A program made the translations under genes and the position numbers. From assembly GCA_904395815.1 (NCBI GenBank), contig CAJFOC010000024.1, positions 20,334-84,333 on the forward strand: 64,000 bases of DNA, written 5' to 3'. This stretch comes from an uncultured Holdemania sp. GTDB taxonomy: Bacteria; Bacillota_I; Bacilli_A; Erysipelotrichales; Erysipelotrichaceae. The notes under the pieces are model-generated. The model was not told where the DNA came from. It did not search any database and saw only the letters and a program-made list of their open reading frames with translations. Every line of letters begins with the position of its first letter. Within the stretch, counting starts at the first letter, position 1. Shown here piece by piece: positions 21,312 through 31,724 of the stretch.

Positions 21312-21345
21312 AGCCGGGTTTTCCCTTTTTTGGGGAAGCCCGGTT
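21312..21345 (+). terminator. Intrinsic terminator
   Basis: CCGGGTTTTCCC...GGGGAAGCCCGG followed by TTTTG. Confidence 0.7.
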
Positions 21346-21394
21346 TTGTGTTATAATGAAATCAGAGGATTTTCTGTGGAAAGGGTGGGATCCA

Positions 21395-22075
21395 ATGGAA
21401 ATACGTCAGCTCAAAGATCATTTTTACAGCATCGAGGAAGGTCATGTGCGCTGTTTTCTGGCTGTGGGAGAGCGCGAGGCGCTGGTAATTGACGCCGGGA
21501 TTGAAAAAGGACTGAAGGAAAAGGTCAGAACCGTGACGGATTTGCCGCTGCGGCTGATTCTGACCCATGCCGATCCGGATCATACTACCGCGGCATCGGA
21601 GTTTGATACCGTTCTGGCACATCCCTCGGAAATGGCTTACCTGCGATCAAGACAGAAGGAAGTGCTGAGACCGCAGCCGGTCTGGGAAGGCGACCATTTC
21701 GATCTGGGACGGTTTGATTTTGAGGTCATTCTGATCCCGGGACACACGCCGGGAAGCATTGCGCTGCTGGAAAGAAAACACCGTTTTCTGCTGTCTGGAG
21801 ACAGCGTACAAAACGGCGTCATCTATCTGTTTGGCGATGCCCGCAATGATGAAGCGTTCATCAGCAGCATGCACAAGCTGCGCCGGCGTCAGGAAGAGTT
21901 TGATCTGATTTACGGCTCGCATGGAACGGTGGAGGTGCCGTTGTGCCGTATTGATCAGTGCCGGGAGATGGTGGAGCGGATTCAGTCCGGTCAGCTGAAC
22001 GGCGTGATTGCGGATCGCTTTGACAACGGCGTTTGCGAGTTCCACTGGAAAGAAGCCGGCTGTTACCACTTCTGA
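21395..22075 (+). CDS. MBL-fold metallo-hydrolase
   Basis: ILTHADPDHTTA, PGHTPGSIALLE, LSGDSVQNGV. Confidence 0.88.
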   Translation: MEIRQLKDHFYSIEEGHVRCFLAVGEREALVIDAGIEKGLKEKVRTVTDLPLRLILTHADPDHTTAASEFDTVLAHPSEMAYLRSRQKEVLRPQPVWEGDHFDLGRFDFEVILIPGHTPGSIALLERKHRFLLSGDSVQNGVIYLFGDARNDEAFISSMHKLRRRQEEFDLIYGSHGTVEVPLCRIDQCREMVERIQSGQLNGVIADRFDNGVCEFHWKEAGCYHF

Positions 22076-22189
22076 GGCGTTCGTCGTGACGGTCTGGAAT
22101 TCAGAATTGCACTCTTTCAGACGAGGGGGAAGCTTTTTTGGACCAGCCGTAAACCAATCCGGCAATAACACGAATCCGGTTGCGTTATG

Positions 22190-22215
22190 GATCATCCGAT
22201 GCGGATGATCTTTTT
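22190..22215 (+). terminator. Intrinsic terminator
   Basis: GATCATCCGATGCGGATGATC followed by TTTTT. Confidence 0.75.
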
Positions 22216-22429
22216 ATATAAAAAAAACCTAGATAGTCTAGGCGTAAGAGAAAGCTTAAAGCGGAGAGATCATGCAAAAATGAGCCTCCCTGCATATAAT
22301 TCGTATGTGGTCTGCAAACTGCAACGAAAACAAGGAGGAAAAAGAATGTCTCAGAAAAACTGAAGACTTACATAGTTTATCACATACGAAATGGAATTGT
22401 AAGTATCACATAGTATTGTCAAACATCGT

Positions 22430-22777
22430 ATGCTCGATATGACATTTGCGAATATACCCGATACAAAAGGAATCCTGATTCACAGTGATATGGGATGGCA
22501 GTATCAACATAAGAATTATAGAGATAAACTAAAAGAACAGGGTATGATTCAATCCATGTCAAGGAAAGGCAATTGTTTTGATAACTGTATTATGGAATCT
22601 TTTTTTGGACGAATGAAGACGGAAGTGTACTATGGACATGAAAAAGAGTATCTATCGTTTGAAGAGTTCAAGAAAGCTGTTGATGAATACATCGACTACT
22701 ACAACAACAGAAGAATTCAATCCAAAACAAAATGGATGCCTCCCGTAATCTACAGGGAAACATCCATAAGTTCATAG
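22430..22777 (+). pseudogene. 5'-truncated IS3-family transposase (OrfB C-terminal rve domain)
   Basis: IHSDMGWQYQHKNYRDKLKEQGMIQSMSRKGNCFDNCIMESFFGRMKTEVYYG...YIDYYNNRRIQSKTKWMPPVIYR; N-terminal half of OrfB and OrfA absent. Confidence 0.88.
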
Positions 22778-22830
22778 AAATCTAAATCTTTTGTGTCCAG
22801 AATTCTGGGTACATATCATCAGGCGGAGTT

Positions 22831-23601
22831 TCAGGCGTCAGTATGCGGACTGAGCAGCTGATGATAGGTGGACTGACGGATTCCGGCGTTGACAAACAGC
22901 GCGACGGCCGGAGCGGTGAACAGAAACAGCGGCGCCGCGTGCGCATCGTGGGGAGAAAACAGCGCTTCCAGCAACAACAGACAAGCCAGTCCGATCAGGA
23001 TCAGAAAGACGCCGCCGGCGATCATCAAGGGAAAATCCCGCTGGGCAAAGCGCTGATATTCATCCTGAAGATCGCACAGCACCTCGCCATCCAGATGCAG
23101 CTGGCGGTGTTCTTTTTTCGTGCTTTGCGAGTAGCGCAGGGAAGCGTGAACCACAATCAGAACGCCTACGCCTACCGGAATGATCATCAGCGCCGCGCCC
23201 AGATCATCGCCCCACAATAGCGGAAAGAGGACCGAGACGATCAACAGCGCGATCCCGGCGCTCAGACCGCGGGCAAAGTCGTCACTCTGATGAAGCCGCT
23301 GTTCCACCTCCTGACGGCAAGGCTGCAGCACAAAGCGCTGAATCAGAGAATCTTCTCCGTTTTCCGCCGGCAGATCTTCCATCGACTGGGGCCGGGCGGC
23401 AGTTTGCGGTCCTTTCATCAGTTCATCGAGGGAAAGCTGAAGAATTTCGCTCAGCAGGCAGAGTTTTTCCACTTCCGGGTATCCCTGACCGCTTTCCCAT
23501 TTGGACACGGCCTGGCGGGAAACGTTCAGTTCCAGAGCCAGCTGTTCCTGAGAAAGACCCAGTTCTTTACGGCGGGCCTGTAAAGTCTGTCCGAATTTCA
23601 T
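22831..23601 (-). CDS. XRE-family HTH regulator with C-terminal membrane segments
   Basis: MKFGQTLQARRKELGLSQEQLALELNVSRQAVSKWESGQGYPEVEKLCLLSEIL plus hydrophobic segments. Confidence 0.88.
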   Translation of the reverse strand: MKFGQTLQARRKELGLSQEQLALELNVSRQAVSKWESGQGYPEVEKLCLLSEILQLSLDELMKGPQTAARPQSMEDLPAENGEDSLIQRFVLQPCRQEVEQRLHQSDDFARGLSAGIALLIVSVLFPLLWGDDLGAALMIIPVGVGVLIVVHASLRYSQSTKKEHRQLHLDGEVLCDLQDEYQRFAQRDFPLMIAGGVFLILIGLACLLLLEALFSPHDAHAAPLFLFTAPAVALFVNAGIRQSTYHQLLSPHTDA

Positions 23602-23788
23602 TGAAGATCACCATCCTGAGTCTCATTGTATCCAATCGCGGACAAAAAAGCTACCAATTCACGTTTGCGTTTTGTCCGCAACCTGAGGTTGACAGAAGGA
23701 AAATGAAAGTTGGAATAATAATTCAATAAGTACTGGACTTTTTTGAATAAAGCATTTACAATAGAACCAGATAAAGGAGGAAGCAAAG

Positions 23789-24493
23789 ATGGAAAATAAG
23801 GTATTCCCGACAGTCCGTGAGCTGGTAGATCAGGTAGAGGCCACTCAGCAGGAAAATATTGAAGCTGCCGCGCAGGCCATGGCCGAATGCGTGATGAACG
23901 GCGGTATCATTCAGGCCTGGGGCGGAGGACATTCGCTGGCAGGCGCGATGGAAATTGCGCATCGTGCCGGTGGATTCATTCCAACCAAGAGAATCAACGA
24001 ACCTTCCGGCGGAGCTTATGAGACGGTAGAAGGCGCCGGTACGGTCTTCATGAAGAAAGTGGATATCCGTCCAGGCGACGTTGTTTTCCTCGTTTCCAAT
24101 TCCGGCCGGAACCCGCTGTGCATCGACATTGCGCTGGCAGCGAAAAAGAAAGGCGCGAAGCTGATCGCGATCACGGCGCTGGAAGCGTCCAAGCATCTGA
24201 CGCCGAAGCATTCCTGCGGCAAGAATCTGTATGAGGTTTGCGACATCGTGCTTGACAACTGCACGCCGGAAGGCGACTGCTGCATCGATCTGGAAGGCTT
24301 TGACGGCAAGGTCTGCGGCATGTCGATGTTCACGACGTCGGTTCTCGTTCAGGCGGCGACGTACCGCGCTGCGCAGATTCTGGTGGAAAAGGGCATTGTT
24401 CCGCCGATGTACAAGTCGCAGAACATTGATGGCGGCCCTGAGTTCAACGAAGCTCTGGAAGCCAAATATGTCGATCGACTGAATCGTATTTAA
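23789..24493 (+). CDS. SIS domain / UPF0309-like phosphosugar-binding protein
   Basis: GGIIQAWGGGHSLAGAMEIAHRAGGFIP, VVFLVSNSGRNPLCIDIALAAKKKGAKLIAIT. Confidence 0.8.
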   Translation: MENKVFPTVRELVDQVEATQQENIEAAAQAMAECVMNGGIIQAWGGGHSLAGAMEIAHRAGGFIPTKRINEPSGGAYETVEGAGTVFMKKVDIRPGDVVFLVSNSGRNPLCIDIALAAKKKGAKLIAITALEASKHLTPKHSCGKNLYEVCDIVLDNCTPEGDCCIDLEGFDGKVCGMSMFTTSVLVQAATYRAAQILVEKGIVPPMYKSQNIDGGPEFNEALEAKYVDRLNRI

Positions 24494-24510
24494 TCATTGT
24501 ATTCTGTCAG

Positions 24511-24560
24511 AAACAATCCGGATTGTCACAACAGACAGTCCGGATTGTTTTGTTTTTTTA
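24511..24560 (+). terminator. Intrinsic terminator
   Basis: AACAATCCGGATTGT...ACAGTCCGGATTGTT followed by T-run. Confidence 0.75.
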
Positions 24561-24721
24561 ATGGGCCGGAATCTGCTGATCTGTCTTTTGAAAAGGAGCG
24601 TTGTTATCATGATTTTGACTGATATCCTTTTTTTTCTGAGCAGAATTGGACAAAATTATGACCATATGCTTAAATGGATTTAACAAAACAAAGTCTTGAT
24701 AAAAAGGAGGAGGTAGACCCA

Positions 24722-25516
24722 ATGACAAAATGGCTGATTTCAGATCTTGATGGGACGTTGTACCCACGCAAAGAGAGTTCTAATCCACGGCAGCTGGAAG
24801 AAAATCTGGAGGCGGTACGCCGTTGGGTGAAGCAGGGTCATCACTTTGTTGCGGCGACAGCGCGGGGACTGCGTCATTATGCTTCGCTGGCAGAAAAGCT
24901 GGGTTTTGAGTTCAATTATATTGGCTGTAATGGCGCGGAGGTTCGTTTGGAAACCGGGGAAACGATCGTCAAACAGATGCCAAATCGTATTTTTATTGAT
25001 CTGTGCAACCTGATCCTGAAAAGCGATTGGGACGCCAGTGTGGCAACCGGGATTGACGATCAATGGGTCTGGTCATCACTGGATCGTTATCCATGTAATC
25101 GCGAAACAGTGAAGCCCTTCTGGTCATCAGCGGTCGTGGCGGATCTTAAAAAAATCGATCCTCAGTCGAAAACGGAACGAATTCAGATCTTTGTTCCGGC
25201 TGGGCAGCGCGAGGCATTGAAAGATCTGCTGCTGAACCGAAAAATTCCGGCGGGAATCACTACCAGTGATGTGGATATGATCGATATCGGTCCGCTGAAC
25301 TGTTCCAAAGGCATTTCCATTCAGGAAATCTGTCAGCGATTTGGTGTTCACCGTGATCAGCTGATCGTAGCGGGGGATTCGCAGAATGATATTCCAATGT
25401 TTGAAATGACCGAACACAGTTACTGCATTGATTTGGCGGATCCGCAGGTACTCTGTCACGCTTCTCAGGCCGTATCTTCACTGGCTGAGGTGATCCGGCT
25501 GGAAGAGATGCGGTAA
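24722..25516 (+). CDS. HAD-IIB (Cof-type) phosphatase
   Basis: ISDLDGTLYPRKE and IVAGDSQNDIPMFEM. Confidence 0.85.
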   Translation: MTKWLISDLDGTLYPRKESSNPRQLEENLEAVRRWVKQGHHFVAATARGLRHYASLAEKLGFEFNYIGCNGAEVRLETGETIVKQMPNRIFIDLCNLILKSDWDASVATGIDDQWVWSSLDRYPCNRETVKPFWSSAVVADLKKIDPQSKTERIQIFVPAGQREALKDLLLNRKIPAGITTSDVDMIDIGPLNCSKGISIQEICQRFGVHRDQLIVAGDSQNDIPMFEMTEHSYCIDLADPQVLCHASQAVSSLAEVIRLEEMR

Positions 25517-25699
25517 TGGAAAGGCTGACGAAGGGAAAGGGCTGTGGCAGAGGTAAAGAACCGGTAAAAAATACATCAGAAGAATCCGGATTTCAGGAAG
25601 TCAGCTCTTGCAATTTGTCCATTTCCTGAAATAATGAAAGAAGAAAGAGGAAAAGAGGAACGCTGGATGAAATCCGGCGTTCATTTGTGGAGGAAAGAG

Positions 25700-27778
25700 A
25701 TGAAAAAACTGAAAATCGCGCTGGCCGCGCTGTTGTTGTGCGCCGGCTGTTCCAGTCCGGCCGAAGCGCCGCAGTCAACGTCGACCTCTTCGCCCCAGCC
25801 GGTTGTGGAAACTGAGGAAATGGCGGAACTGGCGCAGCAGCAGGCTCAGATGCTGGTCTCATCGGGCGGAGCGCTCAGCGTACAATATGCGCTGATGAAA
25901 GACGGGGAACTGCTTATATCCGGTCAGGCTGGAACGTTCAGTCCCAGTCAGCAGCGCGAACTGAGCGCACAGGATCAGTATACGATCGGTTCGGTCAGCA
26001 AGATGTTTGTGACGGCGGCGGTGATGAAGCTGCAGCAGGAAGGCAAGCTGTCCCTTTCGGACAAGGTGGTGGATCTGCTGCCGGAATTTGAAATGGCGGA
26101 TGAGCGTTACACGCAGATTACCGTGCGGATGCTGCTGAACCATTCGTCCGGGCTGCCGGGATCTTCGTTTACCAACGGATTTACATTCAGTTACGAAACC
26201 GATACGCACGATACGTTTCTGGATCATCTGAAAGAGTCCCGCCTGCAGGCGGATCCGGGCGCGTATTCCGTATACAGCAACGATGGTTTTATGCTGGCGG
26301 AGCTGGTGGTGGAAGCGGTCAGCGGCCAGAGCCTGACGGAATATCTGCGTGAAAACTTTTTTGAGCCGCTGGGCATGACAAGCACACAGACGCCGGCGGA
26401 ACCGCTGGACACGGAAAAAACAGCCCGGCTGGTGACGACGGGAGGACGCGAAGTAGAAGCGGACATCGTCAACATGATCGGCACCGGCGGAATTCTGTCC
26501 ACCGCGGAAGATCTGTGCCGCTTCGGTCAGATTTTCATGCCGGGCAATGAAGTGCTGACCGATGCGTCGCTGGAAGCGATGATGAACAGGGAATATGCCC
26601 GGGGAATCTGGCCGAGCCAGCAATGGAATTCGCTGGGTTATGGTCTGGGCTGGGACAGCGTGGATCTGTATCCGTTTGCACAGTCGGGCGAAGGCATTAC
26701 AGCGCTGACCAAAGGCGGCGATACGCTGTTGTCCCATGCGGCCTTTACCGTAGTGCCTCAATACGGTCTGACCGCGGTCGTACTCAGCTCCGGGGGCAGC
26801 AGCGCAACCAATCAGCTGATGGCCAACTCGATGCTGACGCAGGCGCTGATCGCGCAGAACGCGATGTCGGAACCGGCTTCCGCGGTATTGCCGGATGAGC
26901 CGGAAGTCAGTCAGCCGATCGACCAGCAGCTGGCCGCGATGGCCGGAGTCTATGCGGATTCCACCTCGCTGTATACCATTGCCTTTGAAGAAGACGGCAC
27001 GCTGACGCTGACTTCGGAACTGCTGCCGGATCAGCCGATTTCCGCCAAGCATCTGGGAGATGGGAAATTCCTGTATCCGTCGATGATGAACGATCAGCTG
27101 TTCAGCTTTGAACAGCAGGGTGGCCATACCTATCTTAAGGTGGAAGCCGTTTCCATGGTGCTGGGGCTGGGATCGGTCGCAACGACGGTGTACTATGTGA
27201 TGAAAGTGGAAGACAATCCGCTTGATGCGCAGGTTCAGGCCGCCTGGGAAGCCCGCAGCGGTCAGAATTATCTGCTGGTCAGTGAGAAGCCGACTTCCCA
27301 GCTGCTGGAAATGATGCTGCCGGCTGCGCCGGTGACGCTGAGCACGTTTGCGGAAGGCTATGTCAACGCGCATCAGATTGTGGATGAAAACCGGGCTTTG
27401 GCCATCGTTCAGATTCCGGGTACCGGCAGCCGCGATCAGTTTGACTATCATTTCTTTACCGAAGAGGGTGTGGAATATCTGAGCGCAGCCGGAGATCTGT
27501 ACATCAGTACGGCAGCGGTTCCGGCGCTGGAAAAGGGAACTACCCAGGTTCAGGGAAAGGATCAGGGGCATATTCAGTGGCTGAGCATCGATCCGCAGCT
27601 TGCTTCTCTGACACTGAATGTCACGACCCAGGATGTTGCCTTTTTGGTTTACGATCAGAACGGCAGCTGCGTTTTTGACAGCGTGCTGGATGAGGGCCGC
27701 GAGGTTTCGCTGCCGCAGGGCGGCTGGCTGGCTCTGTGCCCGCAGGCCGGACAGAGCGTGGAACTGACGGTACGCTGA
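25700..27778 (+). CDS. Serine hydrolase (beta-lactamase/class C PBP-like) lipoprotein
   Basis: Lipobox LLLCAGC; SVSKMF (SxxK) and YSNDG (YxN) motifs. Confidence 0.88.
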   Translation: MKKLKIALAALLLCAGCSSPAEAPQSTSTSSPQPVVETEEMAELAQQQAQMLVSSGGALSVQYALMKDGELLISGQAGTFSPSQQRELSAQDQYTIGSVSKMFVTAAVMKLQQEGKLSLSDKVVDLLPEFEMADERYTQITVRMLLNHSSGLPGSSFTNGFTFSYETDTHDTFLDHLKESRLQADPGAYSVYSNDGFMLAELVVEAVSGQSLTEYLRENFFEPLGMTSTQTPAEPLDTEKTARLVTTGGREVEADIVNMIGTGGILSTAEDLCRFGQIFMPGNEVLTDASLEAMMNREYARGIWPSQQWNSLGYGLGWDSVDLYPFAQSGEGITALTKGGDTLLSHAAFTVVPQYGLTAVVLSSGGSSATNQLMANSMLTQALIAQNAMSEPASAVLPDEPEVSQPIDQQLAAMAGVYADSTSLYTIAFEEDGTLTLTSELLPDQPISAKHLGDGKFLYPSMMNDQLFSFEQQGGHTYLKVEAVSMVLGLGSVATTVYYVMKVEDNPLDAQVQAAWEARSGQNYLLVSEKPTSQLLEMMLPAAPVTLSTFAEGYVNAHQIVDENRALAIVQIPGTGSRDQFDYHFFTEEGVEYLSAAGDLYISTAAVPALEKGTTQVQGKDQGHIQWLSIDPQLASLTLNVTTQDVAFLVYDQNGSCVFDSVLDEGREVSLPQGGWLALCPQAGQSVELTVR

Positions 27779-27792
27779 AATCCGTTTTTTTG

Positions 27793-27820
27793 AGGATCAG
27801 ATTTTTCTGATCCTTTTTCA
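27793..27820 (+). terminator. Intrinsic terminator
   Basis: GGATCAGATTTTTCTGATCC followed by TTTTT. Confidence 0.75.
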
Positions 27821-27900
27821 TCTTTCATCATCCCCGCCGTCTTTTCCAGGGCGGGTCGTGCTATAATCTAAAAGGATGAACATCAATGGAGGAAAGCAGA

Positions 27901-29130
27901 ATGAAAGATCAACAGCTGAGTCAGCTCATCGCGCGGGAAACCCGGCGGCAGACGCAGAACATCGAGCTGATTGCCTCAGAGAATTATGTTTCTGCCGATG
28001 TGCTGGAAGCGGTAGGCTCCATCCTGACCAACAAGTATGCGGAAGGCTATCCTGGCCGGCGTTATTATGGCGGCTGCGAGGAGGTCGATCAGGTGGAAAA
28101 TCTGGCCAGAGAGCGGCTGTGTCAGCTTTTTGGTGCGGAACATGCCAACGTTCAGCCCCATTCCGGTTCCCAGGCCAACATGGCGGTGTACATGACGGTG
28201 CTGAATCCGGGCGACAGGGTGCTGGGCATGGATCTGAATTCCGGCGGACATCTGACGCATGGTCACACGCTGAATTTTTCAGGCCGGCTGTATGAATTTC
28301 ACAGCTATGGCGTGGATCGGGAAAGCGAACAGATCCATTATGACGAGGTGCTGAGTATTGCCCGCCAGGTTCGGCCGAAGCTGATTGTGGCCGGCGCCAG
28401 CGCGTATCCGCGGCAGATTGATTTCCGGCGGTTTCGCGAGATTGCCGATGAGGTGGGCGCGGTTTTGATGGTGGATATGGCGCATATCGCCGGACTGGTG
28501 GCTGCAGGCGAGCACATGAATCCGGTGCCGTATGCGGATTTTGTCACGTCCACCACCCACAAAACGCTGCGCGGTCCGCGCGGCGGAGTGATTCTGTGCA
28601 GACAGCAGTTTGCCCGGGATCTGGATCGCAACGTCTTTCCGGGCATGCAGGGCGGACCACTGATGCATGTCATCGCCGGCAAGGCGGTCTGTTTTTACGA
28701 GGCGCTGCAGCCGGAATTCAAAGACTATGCCCGTCAGGTGATCCGTAACTGCCAGGCGTTTGCGCAGGCATTGCAGCAGCAGGGATTCCGGCTGATCAGC
28801 GGCGGATCAGACAATCATCTGATTCTGGCCGAGGTGAAAGGCCCGTTTGGACTCAGCGGCAGACAGGCGGAAGCGCTGCTGGATGAAATTCATATCACCT
28901 GCAACAAAAACGCCATTCCGTTTGATCCGGAAAAACCGATGGTCACCAGCGGGATCCGGCTGGGAACCGCGGCGATGACGACCCGTGGATTTAAAGAAGA
29001 GGAATTCCGTCAGGTCGCCAGATGGATGGGGCAGGTGCTGTCAGAGCCGGACAACACGGCGCTGAAAGAGCGGCTTCGTCAGGAAGTGATCGAGCTGACT
29101 TCCCGGTATCCTTTGATCCGCAATGATTGA
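27901..29130 (+). CDS. glyA: Serine hydroxymethyltransferase
   Basis: [52 protein letters not shown]. Confidence 0.96.
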   Translation: MKDQQLSQLIARETRRQTQNIELIASENYVSADVLEAVGSILTNKYAEGYPGRRYYGGCEEVDQVENLARERLCQLFGAEHANVQPHSGSQANMAVYMTVLNPGDRVLGMDLNSGGHLTHGHTLNFSGRLYEFHSYGVDRESEQIHYDEVLSIARQVRPKLIVAGASAYPRQIDFRRFREIADEVGAVLMVDMAHIAGLVAAGEHMNPVPYADFVTSTTHKTLRGPRGGVILCRQQFARDLDRNVFPGMQGGPLMHVIAGKAVCFYEALQPEFKDYARQVIRNCQAFAQALQQQGFRLISGGSDNHLILAEVKGPFGLSGRQAEALLDEIHITCNKNAIPFDPEKPMVTSGIRLGTAAMTTRGFKEEEFRQVARWMGQVLSEPDNTALKERLRQEVIELTSRYPLIRND

Positions 29131-29147
29131 CAGAAAGGAAGAAAGAA

Positions 29148-30320
29148 ATGTTGAGAATTATCAATGCGAAATGGGTGACGCCCCATGGTATTGTTGAAGG
29201 ACAGGATTGTCTGATTCAGGATGGCGTTTTTGTTGAGAAGCTGGACGGGGATGGCGAGGTGCTGGATGCGGAGGGCTGCTATCTCTGCCCGGGGCTGATC
29301 GATATTCATACGCACGGACGGATGGGCAGTGATTTCATGGATGCGACGGAAGAGGCGATCGACACCATCGCGCGGGCGCATCTGGAACAGGGAACGACGA
29401 CGATCATTCCGACTTCGCTGGCCGGCAGTCTGGATGAAACGCTGCGTTTTCTGGAAGTGTTTTCCAAAACGGAAAAACGCCGAACAGGACGGGCGGATAT
29501 GCCTTCTGTTCATCTGGAAGGACCGTATTTTTCACCGGCTCAGAAGGGAGCGCAGCCGGAAAAATATCTGCGTGATCCGGATCCGCAGGAAGTGCAGATT
29601 CTTCTTGAACGGTATGGCCGCTGGATTGGCCGCTGGAGCGCAGCCAGCGAGCTGAACGGAATGAAGGAATTTGCGAAAGCCTGCCGTCAGCAGGGGATCC
29701 TTGTCTCGTATGCGCACAGCGACGCCACTACCCAGCAGGCGATGGAAGCCAACGACTGGGGATTCAGTCATTTCACTCATCTGTATTCCTGCATGAGCAG
29801 CGTGCATCGCCGTCAGGGAAGACGGTTTGGCGGACTGGTGGAAGCCGCCTATCTGATGCCGCAGACCACCGTGGAACTGATCACGGACGGCATGCATCTG
29901 CCGCCGGAGCTGGCAGAGCTGGCCTGGCGCTGTAAGGGAGCGGACCGGGCCTGTCTGATCACGGATTCAATGCGTGCGGCGGGCTTGCCGGAAGGGGAGT
30001 ATGTGCTGGGATCCAAGGACGGCGATCATCGGGTCATCGTCAAGGATGGCGTAGCCTGGATGCCGGGTTTTGAATCGTTTGCCGGCAGTGTTTCTTCGAT
30101 GCTGCAGGTATTGCGGATTGCGGTGCAGCGCTGCAACATTCCACTGCGCGATGCCGTGCTGATGGCAACCCGGACGCCGGCGACGATCATGGGTTTGTCC
30201 CATAAGGGCCGGCTTGAGCCGGGATGCGACGCCGACTGCATTCTGCTCGATCAGAATCTGCAGCTGACCTGCGTGATCCAGCATGGACAGCGGATCATCA
30301 ATCAGAAGGAGGCAAAATAA
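29148..30320 (+). CDS. nagA: N-acetylglucosamine-6-phosphate deacetylase
   Basis: PGLIDIHTHGRMGSDFMDA, HLEGPYFSPAQKGAQ, LITDSMRAAG; adjacent to nagB. Confidence 0.92.
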   Translation: MLRIINAKWVTPHGIVEGQDCLIQDGVFVEKLDGDGEVLDAEGCYLCPGLIDIHTHGRMGSDFMDATEEAIDTIARAHLEQGTTTIIPTSLAGSLDETLRFLEVFSKTEKRRTGRADMPSVHLEGPYFSPAQKGAQPEKYLRDPDPQEVQILLERYGRWIGRWSAASELNGMKEFAKACRQQGILVSYAHSDATTQQAMEANDWGFSHFTHLYSCMSSVHRRQGRRFGGLVEAAYLMPQTTVELITDGMHLPPELAELAWRCKGADRACLITDSMRAAGLPEGEYVLGSKDGDHRVIVKDGVAWMPGFESFAGSVSSMLQVLRIAVQRCNIPLRDAVLMATRTPATIMGLSHKGRLEPGCDADCILLDQNLQLTCVIQHGQRIINQKEAK

Positions 30321-31078
30321 TGAGAATAACACATCAGGATCGACTGGAAATCCGTATTTTTCCAGATCGTGACGAGCTGGGAAAAACCGCGGCAGCCGAT
30401 GTGGCTGACGTCATGCGCCAGCTTCTGACTCAGAAAGAGGAAATCAGCGTAATTTTCGCATCGGCCCCGTCACAGAATGAATTTCTGCGTTATCTGGGCG
30501 AACAGTCGCTTCCGTGGGAGCGGATTACAGCGTTCAACATGGATGAATATGTCGGAATCGACCCGCAGGCGCCGCAGGGATTCGGCGAGTTTCTGCAGCG
30601 TTCGCTGTATTCCCGGGTTAATCTGAAACAGGTGCATCTGTTTGATTGCCAGAGCGAGGATCCGCAGCAGGAATGTCTGCGCTATGGATCGCTGCTGGAG
30701 GTAGCGGATCCGGATATCTGTATTTATGGTATCGGAGAAAACGGCCATCTGGCGTTCAACGATCCGCCGGTAGCGGATTTCCAGGACCCGAAAACGGTCA
30801 AGATTGTGGAGCTGGATCCTGTGTGTCGTCAGCAGCAGGTCAATGACGGCTGTTTTGCGACGCTGGAGGAGGTTCCGCACTTCGCTTATACTCTGACTAT
30901 TCCGACGCTGCTGAAAGCGCGCTGGATGTTTGGCATGGTGCCGGGGCCGACCAAGATTGAAGCGGTGGACAGAGCGGTGAACGGTCCGGTGAGCACGCAG
31001 TGTCCGGCCAGCATTCTGCGTTCGCACCCGCGGGCTGTGCTGTATCTGGATGAAGTCAGCGCGCAGAAGGTACGCTGA
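30320..31078 (+). CDS. nagB: Glucosamine-6-phosphate deaminase
   Basis: SVIFASAPSQNEFL, AFNMDEYVGI, GIGENGHLAFNDPP; overlaps nagA stop. Confidence 0.93.
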   Translation: MRITHQDRLEIRIFPDRDELGKTAAADVADVMRQLLTQKEEISVIFASAPSQNEFLRYLGEQSLPWERITAFNMDEYVGIDPQAPQGFGEFLQRSLYSRVNLKQVHLFDCQSEDPQQECLRYGSLLEVADPDICIYGIGENGHLAFNDPPVADFQDPKTVKIVELDPVCRQQQVNDGCFATLEEVPHFAYTLTIPTLLKARWMFGMVPGPTKIEAVDRAVNGPVSTQCPASILRSHPRAVLYLDEVSAQKVR

Positions 31079-31094
31079 TAAGGGTCGGGTAAAG

Positions 31095-31724
31095 ATGGAA
31101 ACCAAACTGCTGACACAGCAGGATATGACGGAAATTGTCGCTATCCTGCAGCGCGGCGGCCTCGTCGCTTTTCCGACCGATACGGTCTACGGACTGGCGG
31201 TCCGCTATGATGATCCCCAGGCCATCGTCCGGCTGAAACAGGCCAAGCAGCGGCCGGAAACCAAACCGTTTCCGATGATGGTCGCTTCCCGCGCCCAGAT
31301 TGAAAGAGTAGCGGTGGTGGATGCGCGCAGCCGTTGTCTGATTGATGAGTGGATGCCGGGAGCGTTGACGCTGGTTTTGAGAAAAAGACCGGAGGTGGAT
31401 CCGGAGGTAACCAATGGATTGGCGACGATCGGTCTGCGCATGCCGGACGACGAGCTGGTTCTGGAAATCATTAACCGCGTTGGCGTTCCGCTGCTGGTAC
31501 CCAGCGCCAATCTCAGCGGTCAGCCAGCCTGCACGACTTCAAAGCAGGTCATGGAACAGCTGGCCGGGCGTATTGACGCCATCGTCGTCGGGGAAAGCGC
31601 GGGCAGCACTTCCAGTACGGTCTGCGATGTGACTGGAACGACGCTGAACATCCTGCGGCAGGGGCCGATCCGGCTGGAAGATCTGGAAAAAACACTGCAG
31701 AAAACAAAGGAGGAACATGTATGA
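31095..31724 (+). CDS. tsaC: L-threonylcarbamoyladenylate synthase (Sua5/YwlC/TsaC family)
   Basis: GGLVAFPTDTVYGLAVR, PSANLSGQPA. Confidence 0.92.
   Translation: METKLLTQQDMTEIVAILQRGGLVAFPTDTVYGLAVRYDDPQAIVRLKQAKQRPETKPFPMMVASRAQIERVAVVDARSRCLIDEWMPGALTLVLRKRPEVDPEVTNGLATIGLRMPDDELVLEIINRVGVPLLVPSANLSGQPACTTSKQVMEQLAGRIDAIVVGESAGSTSSTVCDVTGTTLNILRQGPIRLEDLEKTLQKTKEEHV

Noticed and set aside
22430-22777. Intact IS3 transposase
   Set aside because: Only the C-terminal half of OrfB is present (first catalytic Asp region and OrfA missing); annotated as a truncated relic.
24231-24482. Arg-rich 83-aa ORF inside the SIS gene
   Set aside because: Out-of-frame overlap with a conserved protein; Arg/Ser-rich shadow ORF.
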